DNA of 64,000 nt from Streptomyces rapamycinicus NRRL 5491 (GTDB lineage Bacteria > Actinomycetota > Actinomycetes > Streptomycetales > Streptomycetaceae). The notes beneath the pieces were generated by a model. It saw only the letters and a list, made by a program, of their open reading frames with translations, was not told the origin of the DNA and searched no databases. Position 1 is the stretch's first letter, and every line of letters starts with the position of its first letter. Below are positions 16,569 through 25,000 of this stretch, in pieces. A program made the position numbers and the translations under genes. The stretch is taken from contig NZ_CP085193.1 in NCBI RefSeq assembly GCF_024298965.1, positions 10,788,001-10,852,000 of the forward strand, in the 5' to 3' direction.

Positions 16569-16922
16569 ATGGCTGACGACAGCAAGATCGGTAATGTGCT
16601 CTACCCCGTGGCCGACGTAGGCGCCGCGGCGGCCTTCTACGGTGAATCGCTCGGCCTCGCCACCAAGTTCACGGACGGCGACCGCTTCGCCGCACTGGAC
16701 GCGGGAGGCGTGACGCTGGCGATCGCAGGTGAGGAGGAGGATGTCACCGGCGGGACCCCGGCGGCCTCCTTCAAGGTCCAGGACGTGTCCGCCACCGTGC
16801 GGCGGATGATCGACGCGGGCGCCAAGGTCGTTCGGGAACCGGAGGAGGGCCCACACGAGGTTCGTGCCGTTGTCGAGGACCCGTGGGGCAATCCCGTCGT
16901 CGTGTACTCAGCCAAGCACTGA
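16569..16922 (+). CDS. VOC-family (glyoxalase/dioxygenase-fold) protein
   Basis: 117 residues forming one VOC unit: NVLYPVADVGAAAAFYGESLGL, then SFKVQDVSATVRRMIDAGAKV and EDPWGNPVVVYS. Metal ligands typical of glyoxalase I are not clear, apart from the Glu of the EDPWGN strand. Its job in the SDR operon is unknown; isomerase, epimerase or binding roles are all possible. It converges on the SnoaL-like gene with a 19-bp gap. Confidence 0.8.
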   Translation: MADDSKIGNVLYPVADVGAAAAFYGESLGLATKFTDGDRFAALDAGGVTLAIAGEEEDVTGGTPAASFKVQDVSATVRRMIDAGAKVVREPEEGPHEVRAVVEDPWGNPVVVYSAKH

Positions 16923-16941
16923 GTATCTTCCCGCCGACCGT

Positions 16942-17415
16942 TCAGCCGGACACCACGCTGCCACCGAACGCCTGGAGCATGTGGTGACTCAGGTCGCCGG
17001 TGTACTCATTGATCATGTGACGGTGCTCGAAACGCCACTGGCCGTCCACCTGGCGGAAACGGTCGTGATAGCGGCCGGACAGGATCGGCTGTAGGGGCAG
17101 TGCGTCGGTGCACTGGAAGACGGTGACATACGAGCGGCACGTGGCCGTTCCTCCCTCGTCGTCCACATCGAGGATGGGGTTGGTCGTCACGTGCCGCGTG
17201 TGCGGGGTGCCATTGTCGGAGTACAGCCGAGTCCACCGCTCGTACATCGCCCGTACTTCACCCTCGCCGCTGACCTCTATGTCGTTCTCCTCGACGGTGA
17301 TGGTGGCGTGGGCGAACAACCGGCCGAGGCCGTGGAAGTCACCGGAGTCGATCAGCTCGGCGTAGCGGGCGAGCAGGTTGGGGATGACGTGGTAACCGGA
17401 TACCGGGGGTGCCAT
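16942..17415 (-). CDS. SnoaL-like/NTF2-fold protein
   Basis: 157 residues. The cone-shaped NTF2 fold is indicated by NLLARYAELIDSGDFHGLGRLFAHATITV at the start, then GEVRAMYERWTRLY and the late beta strands SGRYHDRFRQVDGQWRFEHRHMI. Members include isomerases, dehydratases and ring-hydroxylating dioxygenase beta subunits (SnoaL_4). Ahead of the ATG at 17415 is GAGAGGAAG. It is third in a leftward operon after the ligase-LLM fusion and the P450. Catalytic function is unproven. Confidence 0.8.
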   Translation of the reverse strand: MAPPVSGYHVIPNLLARYAELIDSGDFHGLGRLFAHATITVEENDIEVSGEGEVRAMYERWTRLYSDNGTPHTRHVTTNPILDVDDEGGTATCRSYVTVFQCTDALPLQPILSGRYHDRFRQVDGQWRFEHRHMINEYTGDLSHHMLQAFGGSVVSG

Positions 17416-17458
17416 GGCTTCCTCTCCAGGGGAGTCCGAGTCGGCCGTCGGAGGCCGG

Positions 17459-18564
17459 TCAACGTTGTGGACGATTCGTCAGAGGGATACGCTCCGCGCC
17501 GCTCATCGACGACAACCCTTCGGGATAGTCCGGGTCACCCGCCTGACGCAGGTCCGGCAGCCACCGCACGAACAGCGCCAGCGCCTCGGCCATCTCGGCG
17601 CGCGCGAGTGCGTGGCCGAGGCAGAGGTGACCGCCGTGCCCGAAGCCGAGGTGCCGATGTGCGTTGGCACGCGTCACGTCGAACCGGTGCGGATCCGGGA
17701 ACATCGCCGGGTCGCGGTTCGTCGCATAGATGTTCACTGCCAGGAGAGTGCCGGCGGGCAGTGTCAGACCGTGGTACTCGACGGCGTCGACCGCCTTGCG
17801 CAGCATGATGTGCAAGGCCGGTTCAAGGCGCATCGCCTCTTCGACCGCGCCCGGAACGAGGTCCGGCTCGGTACACACCCGCTCCCACTCGCCGTGCTCC
17901 AGGAGGAGCTGGACCACCCAGCCGAACTGGTACCGAGTGGTGTCGTGACCGGCGAAGAGCAGGTTGAGAAGCGCGCCGTGGAGCTCATCCTCCGTGAGCG
18001 GCCCGGTCTCGGTCTGGGCCGCGATCAGCGTGCTGACGAAGTCTTCGTCCGGTTGTCGGCGCCGGAGCTCGACAAGTTCGCGGAAGTACGTACGGAGGCC
18101 GAGGATCGCGGCATCGATACGGGCCAGATGTGGCGTGAGCGGGAACCGGGCGAGGAGCCCCAAGTCCACCGTCCAGCCGCTGAACCGTCCGATGTCCTCC
18201 TCCGGTACACCCATCAGTGCGCAGAGCACCTCGAGCGGATACAGGTGGGTGAAGTCGGCGACGAGGTCGAACGGATTCCGGTCGGCCATCCGGTCGATGA
18301 GCCCGCTCGCTACGGCGCGCATCCGCGGCCGCAGTGAGTCGGTGCGTCGGTGTAGTAGGAGGGGCCGATGCTGTCGAGCCGTGGGTCGAAGCACATCTGC
18401 CGTGCGACGTCGTAGGAGAGGACTTCGTACCCGCGCAAGGTCTGGATGATCCAGGACTGCTGGCGGATCAGGTCGAAGGCGGTCCCCGGGTTCGTGCGGA
18501 ACCTCTCGTCCGCGAGGTCGACACGCGGTACCTCGGCAAGCGCCTGAGCTGTGGTTTCGGACAT
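17459..18564 (-). pseudogene. Cytochrome P450 with a frameshift after about 75 codons
   Basis: Reading from the ATG at 18564 (AGGAG site), the first frame gives a normal P450 N-terminus (VDLADERFRTNPGTAFDLIR ... GYEVLSYDVARQMCFDPR, then SYYTDAP) and stops at 18310. The rest, TDSLRPRMRAVASGLIDRM onward, is in another frame with all P450 landmarks: I-helix FAGHDTT, EEAMRLEP (ExxR) and the haem loop FGHGGHLCLGHA. The switch falls near 18325-18345 and needs a one-base change. It may be a real pseudogene, a recent mutation, a sequence error or a -1 frameshift. If intact it would be a class I bacterial CYP of about 390 residues. No ferredoxin gene is adjacent. Confidence 0.8.
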
Positions 18565-18594
18565 GGTGGTCTCCTGTCTCGTGGGGAGGCGGCT

Positions 18595-21069
18595 TCACCC
18601 GTGAGCCAGGTCCGCGAGCTGGTCGATCCGGGGGAGCAGATCTTCGGCGGGCAGCGACGGCAGCCAGAAAACGCACCGGGTGATACCCAGTGCGGCATAG
18701 CGTCGCAGTGCCTCGCGTTGCGGCTTGGCGTTGAACAGGGTTACCGGCGCCTGGTCCCGGCCCAGCTCGGCAGCTCTTTCCTGTAGTTCGGCCACCCGTG
18801 CGGAGAGCTCCTCTTCGAACGGTTCCGGGTCGGTGGACGCGAATTCGGCGGAAGACCAGTCGTCGGATCCGTCGCGGAAAGGCATCCAGCCGTCGCCGTA
18901 GTCGAGCACGCGCTGCAGGACCCCGCTGCCACTTCCGCCGATCAGCACCGGCGGACGGGGACGCTGGAGAGGTTTGGGCCAGGACCAGATCGCCGAGAAG
19001 TCGACGAACCGGCCGTGGTAACTGGCCTCGTCCTCGGTCCAGATCGCCGTCATCGCCTCGATGCGCTCACCCAGAAGCGTCATGCGGGTCTTCGGATCGG
19101 TGCCGTGATTGAGCATCTCCTCCCGATTCCATCCGGCCCCGACCCCCAGGATCAGCCGCCCACCGGAGATCAGGTCGAGAGAGGCGATCTCCTTGGCCAG
19201 CAGGATCGGATCGTGCTGGACGACAAGGCAGATCGCGGTTCCCACCTTCACCCGCGTTGTCGCCGTGGCTGCCGCCGTCATGGACACCACCGGCGACAGG
19301 CAGTGTGCGTACTCCCGTGGCAGCTCACTTCCGCTGGGCCAGGGTGTTTCCCGCCCCGACGGAATGTGGGTGTGTTCTGGGAAGAAGACCGACTCGAATC
19401 CCCGCGTCTCCGCCGCCCGGCCGAACTCGGCCGGTGCCATCGAGTACTCCGTGGGAAACATCTGTACACCGAAGAACATGGCACCTCGGGGGCGGCATCG
19501 GAGGCCGCGCCCCTGGACCCGGTGGGCCCAACGGTCGCGGATCTCGCGGCGCAGCAGTTTGCCCTGGCCGCCGGAAGCGTCCTGACCGTGTGGGAGCCTG
19601 TCGGCGATCACCACGGCGTCCGGGCGGCAGTGCTCCGGTAGCACCTCGGCGAGGGCGTCGCGTACCGTCGGTTCGTCCAGATCCTGCTCCGGCACGGGCG
19701 CCACGGCCAGAAGGATGTGCTGGTCCCGGCCTTTCCCGGGGACCGCGACCGCTCCGGCCTCCGCGACGCCGGGAACCGCCAGGGCGGCTTCCTCGATCTC
19801 GCCCGGCAGTACGTACCGACCCGCCCGGGCGATGGCGTCCTGCCGTCGGCCAAGGACGGTGAGTGCGCCGTGCTCGTCGAGCACGCCGAGATCTCCACCG
19901 ACGTACCAGCCGTCGCGCAGCACCTCGGCGGTCTGCTCGGGCTGGCCGTCGTAGCCCGCCAGCAGATGCGGTCCGGTCAGGCAGATTTCCCCGGCCTCAC
20001 CGACCAGCCGGTTCCCCGAGGCGTCGACCACCTTCACGGCGCAGGCCGTACGGGCCCGCCCGACGGCCCTCGTGGCCATCGCCGTCCCTGGGCGGCCGAT
20101 GACGCTGTAAGGGGCTTCGGTCTGTCCGTAGTAGGAGAACACCTCGGTCGTGGGCAGTCGCTCCTTGATACGCGCCAGTACGGCCGGCAGCACGGATTCG
20201 CCTCCGAGGAGCACCACTCGCAGGGACGTGAGATCCGCCTGGCGGTGCTGGTTGTCACGCAGCAGCTCAGTGAAGAAGCTGGGGATCACACTGATATGCG
20301 TGATGCGCTCGCGCGCGGCCGCATCGAGGAAGGTCGCGGGGCTGAAGTCGGCCTCGAGGACGAGGCGCATTCCGCCGTAGAGGGCCGGCCCGGCGATGGC
20401 GATGAAGCCGACCCCCCAGATGATCGGTCCGGTACCGAAGACCGGATCCGGGCCACGAGGTACGTCCAGCCACAGCTGCGCGGTGGACAGCGCGCCGGAG
20501 TGGGTGTGCACCACCGCCTTCGGCAGTCCCGTGGTTCCCGAGGTGAAGAACAGGGCAAGCGGATCGTCGTGGCGTGCCCCGGGCTCCGGCTCGGCGTCGG
20601 AAGCGGCGTCGCTCTCGCCGTCGAAGTCCACCGTCGCGGGGGCGGGCCCGCCCAGCCGCAGCCAGTCGGTCACTCCCGGCAGCGCGGGGCGGATGCGCTC
20701 GACGACATCGTCGGCCCATCCGTCATAGACGAACGCCGTACAGCCGGATCGCTCCACGATCGCCACGAGCGTGTCATCGGACCAGTACGGGTTGAGGGCG
20801 GCTACGACGGTCCCCGTCTTGGCCGCGGCGATATAGACCTCGGTGATGCCCAACGGCGCGTGCAGCAGGCACGCGACCCGGCGGCCTTGGACGACGCCCC
20901 GGGAGCGCAGTACCGCGGCGCGCCGATTGACCTGGCGGTTCAGTTCGGCGTACGTCCGGCGTCCGGCGTCGCAGTCGAGCGCCACGGCGTCCGGTGTGCG
21001 CAGAGCCTGCGCGGTCAGTACGGCATAGCCGTAATTGGCGAAGGGCGAGTGGGTGTGTGTCGCCGTCAA
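18595..21069 (-). CDS. Fusion: acyl-CoA ligase plus LLM (F420-type) oxidoreductase
   Basis: One uninterrupted 824-codon frame. The TTG start at 21069 has AGGAGG five bases upstream. Residues about 1-515 are a class I AMP-dependent CoA ligase (P-loop LFFTSGTTGLPKAVVHTH, SYYGQTE, GGDLGVLDEHG, GKLLRRE near 510). A short Arg-rich linker (WAHRVQGRGLRCRPRGA) leads to Met531, where a complete 294-residue LLM domain begins (MFFGVQMFPTEYS, FFPEHTHIPSG, RVKVGTAICLVVQHDP, LISGGRLILGVGAGWN). An internal ATG at 19479 with GAGGTG ahead of it could also give a free LLM protein. The fusion would channel an acyl-CoA to redox chemistry. A lost stop codon is the alternative. Confidence 0.8.
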   Translation of the reverse strand: MTATHTHSPFANYGYAVLTAQALRTPDAVALDCDAGRRTYAELNRQVNRRAAVLRSRGVVQGRRVACLLHAPLGITEVYIAAAKTGTVVAALNPYWSDDTLVAIVERSGCTAFVYDGWADDVVERIRPALPGVTDWLRLGGPAPATVDFDGESDAASDAEPEPGARHDDPLALFFTSGTTGLPKAVVHTHSGALSTAQLWLDVPRGPDPVFGTGPIIWGVGFIAIAGPALYGGMRLVLEADFSPATFLDAAARERITHISVIPSFFTELLRDNQHRQADLTSLRVVLLGGESVLPAVLARIKERLPTTEVFSYYGQTEAPYSVIGRPGTAMATRAVGRARTACAVKVVDASGNRLVGEAGEICLTGPHLLAGYDGQPEQTAEVLRDGWYVGGDLGVLDEHGALTVLGRRQDAIARAGRYVLPGEIEEAALAVPGVAEAGAVAVPGKGRDQHILLAVAPVPEQDLDEPTVRDALAEVLPEHCRPDAVVIADRLPHGQDASGGQGKLLRREIRDRWAHRVQGRGLRCRPRGAMFFGVQMFPTEYSMAPAEFGRAAETRGFESVFFPEHTHIPSGRETPWPSGSELPREYAHCLSPVVSMTAAATATTRVKVGTAICLVVQHDPILLAKEIASLDLISGGRLILGVGAGWNREEMLNHGTDPKTRMTLLGERIEAMTAIWTEDEASYHGRFVDFSAIWSWPKPLQRPRPPVLIGGSGSGVLQRVLDYGDGWMPFRDGSDDWSSAEFASTDPEPFEEELSARVAELQERAAELGRDQAPVTLFNAKPQREALRRYAALGITRCVFWLPSLPAEDLLPRIDQLADLAHG

Positions 21070-21133
21070 GGATGCCTCCTGTGCGACGTGGGGCCGTGCA
21101 GTCCCGACGTGGCCGGACCCGGATTTCTGGTCA

Positions 21134-21151
21134 ACCTAGCGCATGCTTGGT
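21134..21151. promoter_or_regulatory. TetR-type operator, site 6 of 14
   Basis: ACCTAGCGCATGCTTGGT: the right arm is perfect and the left has one mismatch. It is 65 bp upstream of the ligase-LLM fusion. Confidence 0.7.
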
Positions 21152-21189
21152 GATGTTTCAAGTGGTGTGCGACGTTCCTGCGCGGCTGG

Positions 21190-22266
21190 TCAGCGGAACG
21201 CGGGGATGACCTCCTGGGCGAAGAACCTGAGGGTCTTCTTCATCTCATCCAGAGGCAGCGGCCGTGTGCTGCCGAAGTCGCACATCAACTGAGAGTAGCC
21301 GAATTCCTGGAGCGTGCGGATCTGGCCGATCACCCGTTCCGGGTCGCCGATCACCTCGAGCTGCTCCCACCGGAAGTCGCTGTCCACCGAGCCGCCCTTG
21401 AGGTAGCGGTCCTGCCAGTACTCGAAGCCCTTGGCGATCTCACCGGTGGACGAGTCGATAGGCGCGCTCTGGTGGTTGAAGATCCGCTCGCGGTTGAAGA
21501 GCCGCTCGAAGCGCTCCTGGTCCGCCCGGGCCTGCTCGATGGTGGGCGCGGCATACACCGCGCGGGTGACCACGAGATCCGTGTCCGAACCTCCATGGCC
21601 GGCCTCGGACGCGGAGGCGTGCCAGGCTTCCGCCGCGCGGCCGACCTTCTTGAAGGTGGCGGCGGGGTCGGCCAGGATCGGCAGGCCGCGAGCGGCGTAC
21701 AGCTCGACGGTTTCGGGGCTCACCGCGGCGACATAGACGGGTGGATGGGGCTTCTGGAGGGGCTTGGGTACCAGATTGATGGCGCCGGTCCGGTAGTACG
21801 TGCCCGTGTGCTGGAAGTTGTCCTGCGTCCACAGACCCTGGATCACCTCGAGGGCTTCGTTGAACCGGTCGCGAGCCTCCGCCAGGTTCAGCCCGAAGGA
21901 CTCGAATTCCACGCTCTGGTAGCCCCGGCCGATACCGAAGTCCACCCGTCCGTCGGACAGTACGTCGAGCTGGGCGATCTGCTCCGCGATGTGTACCGGG
22001 TTGTGCAGGGGCAGCACGACGATGCCGGTGCCCAGCCGTAGCCGCTCCGTGCGGGCGGCGATGTAGGAGAGCAGCGCGGGAGTGCAGGGGATCGTTCCGT
22101 ATGGCCGGAAGTGGTGTTCGGCCACCCAGAAGCCATCGAATCCCAACTCCTCTGTATAGGAGGCAAGTTCCAGGTTGTAGTCGTAGACCTCTCGTACGGA
22201 CATGCCGTCGAATTGGTGGAACAGGTTGAAGGTCGAGAACTTCATGGGCCTACGCGGTGTGACCAC
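21190..22266 (-). CDS. LLM-class flavin-dependent monooxygenase (luciferase-like, EHH type)
   Basis: 358 residues; the GTG at 22266 has GAGGAG six bases upstream (an ATG seven codons later is a second option). Landmarks are MKFSTFNLFHQF, DGFWVAEHHFRPYG near residue 50, RLRLGTGIVVLPLHNPVHIAEQ and QKPHPPVYVAAVSPETVELYAARG. This long EHH form resembles FMNH2-dependent luciferase-type oxygenases. It is monocistronic and divergent from the SDR at 22370 across a shared operator. Substrate unknown. Confidence 0.88.
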   Translation of the reverse strand: MVTPRRPMKFSTFNLFHQFDGMSVREVYDYNLELASYTEELGFDGFWVAEHHFRPYGTIPCTPALLSYIAARTERLRLGTGIVVLPLHNPVHIAEQIAQLDVLSDGRVDFGIGRGYQSVEFESFGLNLAEARDRFNEALEVIQGLWTQDNFQHTGTYYRTGAINLVPKPLQKPHPPVYVAAVSPETVELYAARGLPILADPAATFKKVGRAAEAWHASASEAGHGGSDTDLVVTRAVYAAPTIEQARADQERFERLFNRERIFNHQSAPIDSSTGEIAKGFEYWQDRYLKGGSVDSDFRWEQLEVIGDPERVIGQIRTLQEFGYSQLMCDFGSTRPLPLDEMKKTLRFFAQEVIPAFR

Positions 22267-22314
22267 GGCTCACTCCTCGCTGGATGGGTGCGCTGAACGA
22301 TGACGTATCGTCTG

Positions 22315-22332
22315 ACCAAGCGCTAGCTTGGT
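22315..22332. promoter_or_regulatory. TetR-type operator, site 7 of 14 (perfect arms)
   Basis: ACCAAGCGCTAGCTTGGT has two perfect 7-bp arms around 4 bases and defines the consensus. It lies in the gap between the divergent LLM (22266) and SDR (22370) genes, so one site could control both. Confidence 0.85.
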
Positions 22333-22369
22333 AGTCTAGCAGTCGGGAAACAAGAGACAGGAGAATCGG

Positions 22370-23140
22370 ATGCGGGACTTCGCCGACCGACCGGGTGTGG
22401 CAGTTATCGCTGGTGCCACTGGTGGCATCGGTGCCGCCATCACCCGCATGCTGGCCGGGCGCGGCAGCCATGTGGCGCTGACGTACCGGAAGAACGCCGA
22501 GGCCGGGGCCGCCCTGGCGGAGGAGGCCGAGGCGGCGGGCGTCCGGGCGGCCGCCTGGTCGCTGGACCTGTCGGACGCGGACGCGACGGCGAGTTTCCTG
22601 GACGAGGTGGCGGACCGTTTCGACGGCATCCACACCCTCGTCTACGCGGCCGGACCGCATGTGCCCATGGTGCATCTGAGCCGGGTGACGCCGGACCGGT
22701 TCCGACAGCAGATCGAGGAGGACGCGATCGCCTTCTTCAACCTGGTGCAGCCGGCCCTGCCACGGCTGCGCGCGGCCAAGGGCGGCATCGTCGCGGTTAC
22801 CACGGCCGCCACCCGTCGCTTCCCGGTCCGGGACGGGCTTTCCGCCGGGCCGAAGGGGGCCGTCGAAGCACTTGTGCGCGGATTCGCCGCGGAGGAGGGC
22901 CGGTTCGGCGTGCGTGCCAACTGTGTGGGCCCCGGAATGCTGCTCGACGGGATGGCCGCACGGCTGATCGGCTCGGGCGACCTCGATGAACAGGCCCTGG
23001 AGGTCACCCGCGGCAATATCCCCCTGCGGCGGTTCGGATCCGCGACCGACATCGCCGAGGCCGTGTGCTTCCTGGCCTCCGACCGGGCCGGGTTCATCTC
23101 CGGCCAGATGCTCGACGTCGACGGAGGCTACGGGGCGTGA
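22370..23140 (+). CDS. SDR-family protein lacking the usual catalytic Tyr
   Basis: 256 residues with a clean ribosome site (CAGGAGAAT). The cofactor motif GATGGIGAA is normal and the C-terminus FISGQMLDVDGGYG is typical of FabG-like SDRs. At the active site, the usual YxxxK segment reads SAGPK, with Ser where Tyr should be, and the Ser position reads VTTAATR. Either it uses an enoyl-reductase-like mechanism or it is not a standard alcohol dehydrogenase. It is monocistronic, followed by a hairpin, with the operator at 22315 upstream. Confidence 0.85.
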   Translation: MRDFADRPGVAVIAGATGGIGAAITRMLAGRGSHVALTYRKNAEAGAALAEEAEAAGVRAAAWSLDLSDADATASFLDEVADRFDGIHTLVYAAGPHVPMVHLSRVTPDRFRQQIEEDAIAFFNLVQPALPRLRAAKGGIVAVTTAATRRFPVRDGLSAGPKGAVEALVRGFAAEEGRFGVRANCVGPGMLLDGMAARLIGSGDLDEQALEVTRGNIPLRRFGSATDIAEAVCFLASDRAGFISGQMLDVDGGYGA

Positions 23141-23151
23141 GGCCGCGTGTC

Positions 23152-23178
23152 CCGGCGGGGGCATCCGCCACCCGCCGG
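23152..23178. terminator. Hairpin terminator between convergent genes
   Basis: CCGGCGGG (23152-23159) pairs with CCCGCCGG (23171-23178) over an 11-nt loop, between the ends of the SDR and the leftward acyl-CoA dehydrogenase. Confidence 0.55.
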
Positions 23179-23248
23179 TCACGCCGAACGAACCCGGCCT
23201 CGCCGTGCGAGCCGACGCCGCCTAATGAACCCGGAATGGTGGCAGACC

Positions 23249-24439
23249 TCATGAGGAGCCCTTCCCCCGGGAACGCGGAAGACCGAGAGTGCGCTCGGCG
23301 ATGATGTTCCGCTGGATCTCGCTGGACCCCGCGTAGATGGTGTCGGCCCGGCTGAAGAGGAAGACCCGCTGCGCGAAGGAGAGATCGTACGGCGGGCCCT
23401 CCGCGAGTAGTCCGTCGATGCCCAGTACGTCCATCGCGAGCTCTCCGAACTCGCGATGCCAGGTGGACCAGTAGAGCTTGGCGAAGGACACCTCGGGCCC
23501 CGGTTCCCCGTCACCCAGCGACGTCATCGTGCGCAGCGCGTTGAGCCGCATGATCTCCAACTCGATCCAGGAGCGAACGAGTCGGTCCCGCAGAACCGGG
23601 TCGCCGATCGCCCCGTTCTCCCTGGCGATCGCGGCGATCCGATCGAACTCCCTGCGGAAGCCCAGCTGTTGGCCCAGAGTGGACGCACCGCGCTCATACG
23701 CCAGCGTCGCCATGGCCACCCGCCAGCCGTCGCCCACCGCGCCCACCACATTCTCCCGCGGGGTGCGCGCGCCGTCGAAGAAGACCTCGTTGAACTCCGA
23801 GGTGCCGGTGATCTGGACGATCGGCCGGATCTCGACGCCGGGTTGCCGCATGGGCACCAGCAGGTACGACAGGCCCGCGTGGCGAGTGGTGGCGGGGTCG
23901 GTGCGTGCCAGGACGAAACACCAGTCGGCCTCGTGGGCGAGTGACGTCCATACCTTCTGACCGTCGATGACCCACTCGTCGCCGTCCAGCCGCGCCCTGG
24001 TCCGTACCCCGGCCAGGTCCGAGCCGGCGTCCGGCTCCGAGTAGCCCTGGCACCACAGCTCCTCGCCGCGCAGGATCGGCGGCAGGAAGCGGTCCTTCTG
24101 TTCCTCGGTGCCCAGGTCGATCAGGGTGGGCCCGATCAGTCCCTCGCCGATATGGCCGACCCGGACGGGGGCGTCGGCACGCACGTACTCCTCGTGGAAG
24201 ATCACTTGCCGTGCCAGTGAGGCGCCTGGGCCGCCGTGCTCACGGGGCCAGCCGAGGCATGTCCACCCGGCCTCGCCGAGTCGCCGCTCCCAAGCGAGCC
24301 GCAGCGGGAAGGCTTCGTGTTCCCGGCCTGGCCCGCCGAGCCCTCGTGCGTCGGCGAATTCACCTGTGAGGTTGTCGGCCAGCCATGCCCGCACTTCCGC
24401 GCGGAATGCCTCGTCCTCTTCACTGAACCGTAGGTCCAT
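23249..24439 (-). CDS. Acyl-CoA dehydrogenase (FadE-like)
   Basis: 396 residues with all three ACAD domains: the helical N-terminus (MDLRFSEEDEAFRAEVRAWL), the beta domain (CQGYSEPDAGSDLAGVRTRA, then WVIDGQKVWTSLAH, FAD/substrate region near 125-170) and the C-terminal helices ending YAGSSEIQRNIIAERTLGLPR. The Glu of mammalian MCAD in this last motif is Ala, as in many FadE-like proteins that place the base elsewhere or pair with a second subunit. It would oxidise an acyl-CoA to the 2,3-enoyl-CoA. The ACAD at 28908 could be its heteromeric partner. It is last in the leftward operon from 28843. Confidence 0.9.
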   Translation of the reverse strand: MDLRFSEEDEAFRAEVRAWLADNLTGEFADARGLGGPGREHEAFPLRLAWERRLGEAGWTCLGWPREHGGPGASLARQVIFHEEYVRADAPVRVGHIGEGLIGPTLIDLGTEEQKDRFLPPILRGEELWCQGYSEPDAGSDLAGVRTRARLDGDEWVIDGQKVWTSLAHEADWCFVLARTDPATTRHAGLSYLLVPMRQPGVEIRPIVQITGTSEFNEVFFDGARTPRENVVGAVGDGWRVAMATLAYERGASTLGQQLGFRREFDRIAAIARENGAIGDPVLRDRLVRSWIELEIMRLNALRTMTSLGDGEPGPEVSFAKLYWSTWHREFGELAMDVLGIDGLLAEGPPYDLSFAQRVFLFSRADTIYAGSSEIQRNIIAERTLGLPRSRGKGSS

Positions 24440-24457
24440 GCCTGTGTCCCGGGCCCG

Positions 24458-24976
24458 TTAGTCGGTGAACCGGCCGTAGCCACCGCGGAAGAACAGCAGT
24501 GGCGAGCGGTCCTCGGCCGCGAGGTGGCACACCCTGGCAACCACGATGACATGGTCGCCCGCGAGGTGTTCGTCCTCCGTCGTCACCTCGAGCCAGGCCA
24601 CGGCCTCGTCCAGTACGGGAGCACCGCCGGGCGAAGGCGCCCAGCCCACGTCATGAAACTTCTCCGCACCCTTACGGGAGAGCTGTCGGCACACCTCCTC
24701 CTGGTGCTCGGCCAGGATATTGACGCAATACCGCTGCGCCGTGCGGACCCGGGGCCAGGAGGTGCTGGTGTGGGCGACGCAGAAGCCCACCAACGGGGGG
24801 TCCAGGGACACGGAGGTGAAGGAGTTCGCGGCCAGGCCGGTGGGGATGCCGGTTTCGGGGTCGATGGCGGTGATGGCGACGACACCTGTGGCGAAGTGGC
24901 CGAGGACGGTGCGGAAGGTGGCGGAGTCCAGCGCCTCGGACGGGCCGAGGGACGGCGAGTCGGTCGTAGTGGGCAT
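24458..24976 (-). CDS. Flavin reductase (HpaC/HsaB-like)
   Basis: 172 residues; FATGVVAITAIDPETGIPTGLAANSFTSV split around residues 28-55, then DPPLVGFCVAHTSTSWP, is the flavin_reduct signature, and the end has GDHVIVVARV...SPLLFFRGGYG. Such enzymes reduce FMN or FAD with NAD(P)H for two-component monooxygenases. No separate acyl-CoA-dehydrogenase-like oxygenase such as HsaA is adjacent. The obvious clients are the EHH-type luciferase-like proteins in the cluster, one of which (27773) is in the same operon. Confidence 0.88.
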   Translation of the reverse strand: MPTTTDSPSLGPSEALDSATFRTVLGHFATGVVAITAIDPETGIPTGLAANSFTSVSLDPPLVGFCVAHTSTSWPRVRTAQRYCVNILAEHQEEVCRQLSRKGAEKFHDVGWAPSPGGAPVLDEAVAWLEVTTEDEHLAGDHVIVVARVCHLAAEDRSPLLFFRGGYGRFTD

Positions 24977-25000
24977 GGTGAGCTCCAGAGGGTGTGAACG

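Noticed and set aside
17459..18676. A 405-codon frame as an intact P450
   Set aside because: Its first 110 or so codons are Arg/Pro-rich non-P450 text; the true N-terminus is in another frame starting at 18564.
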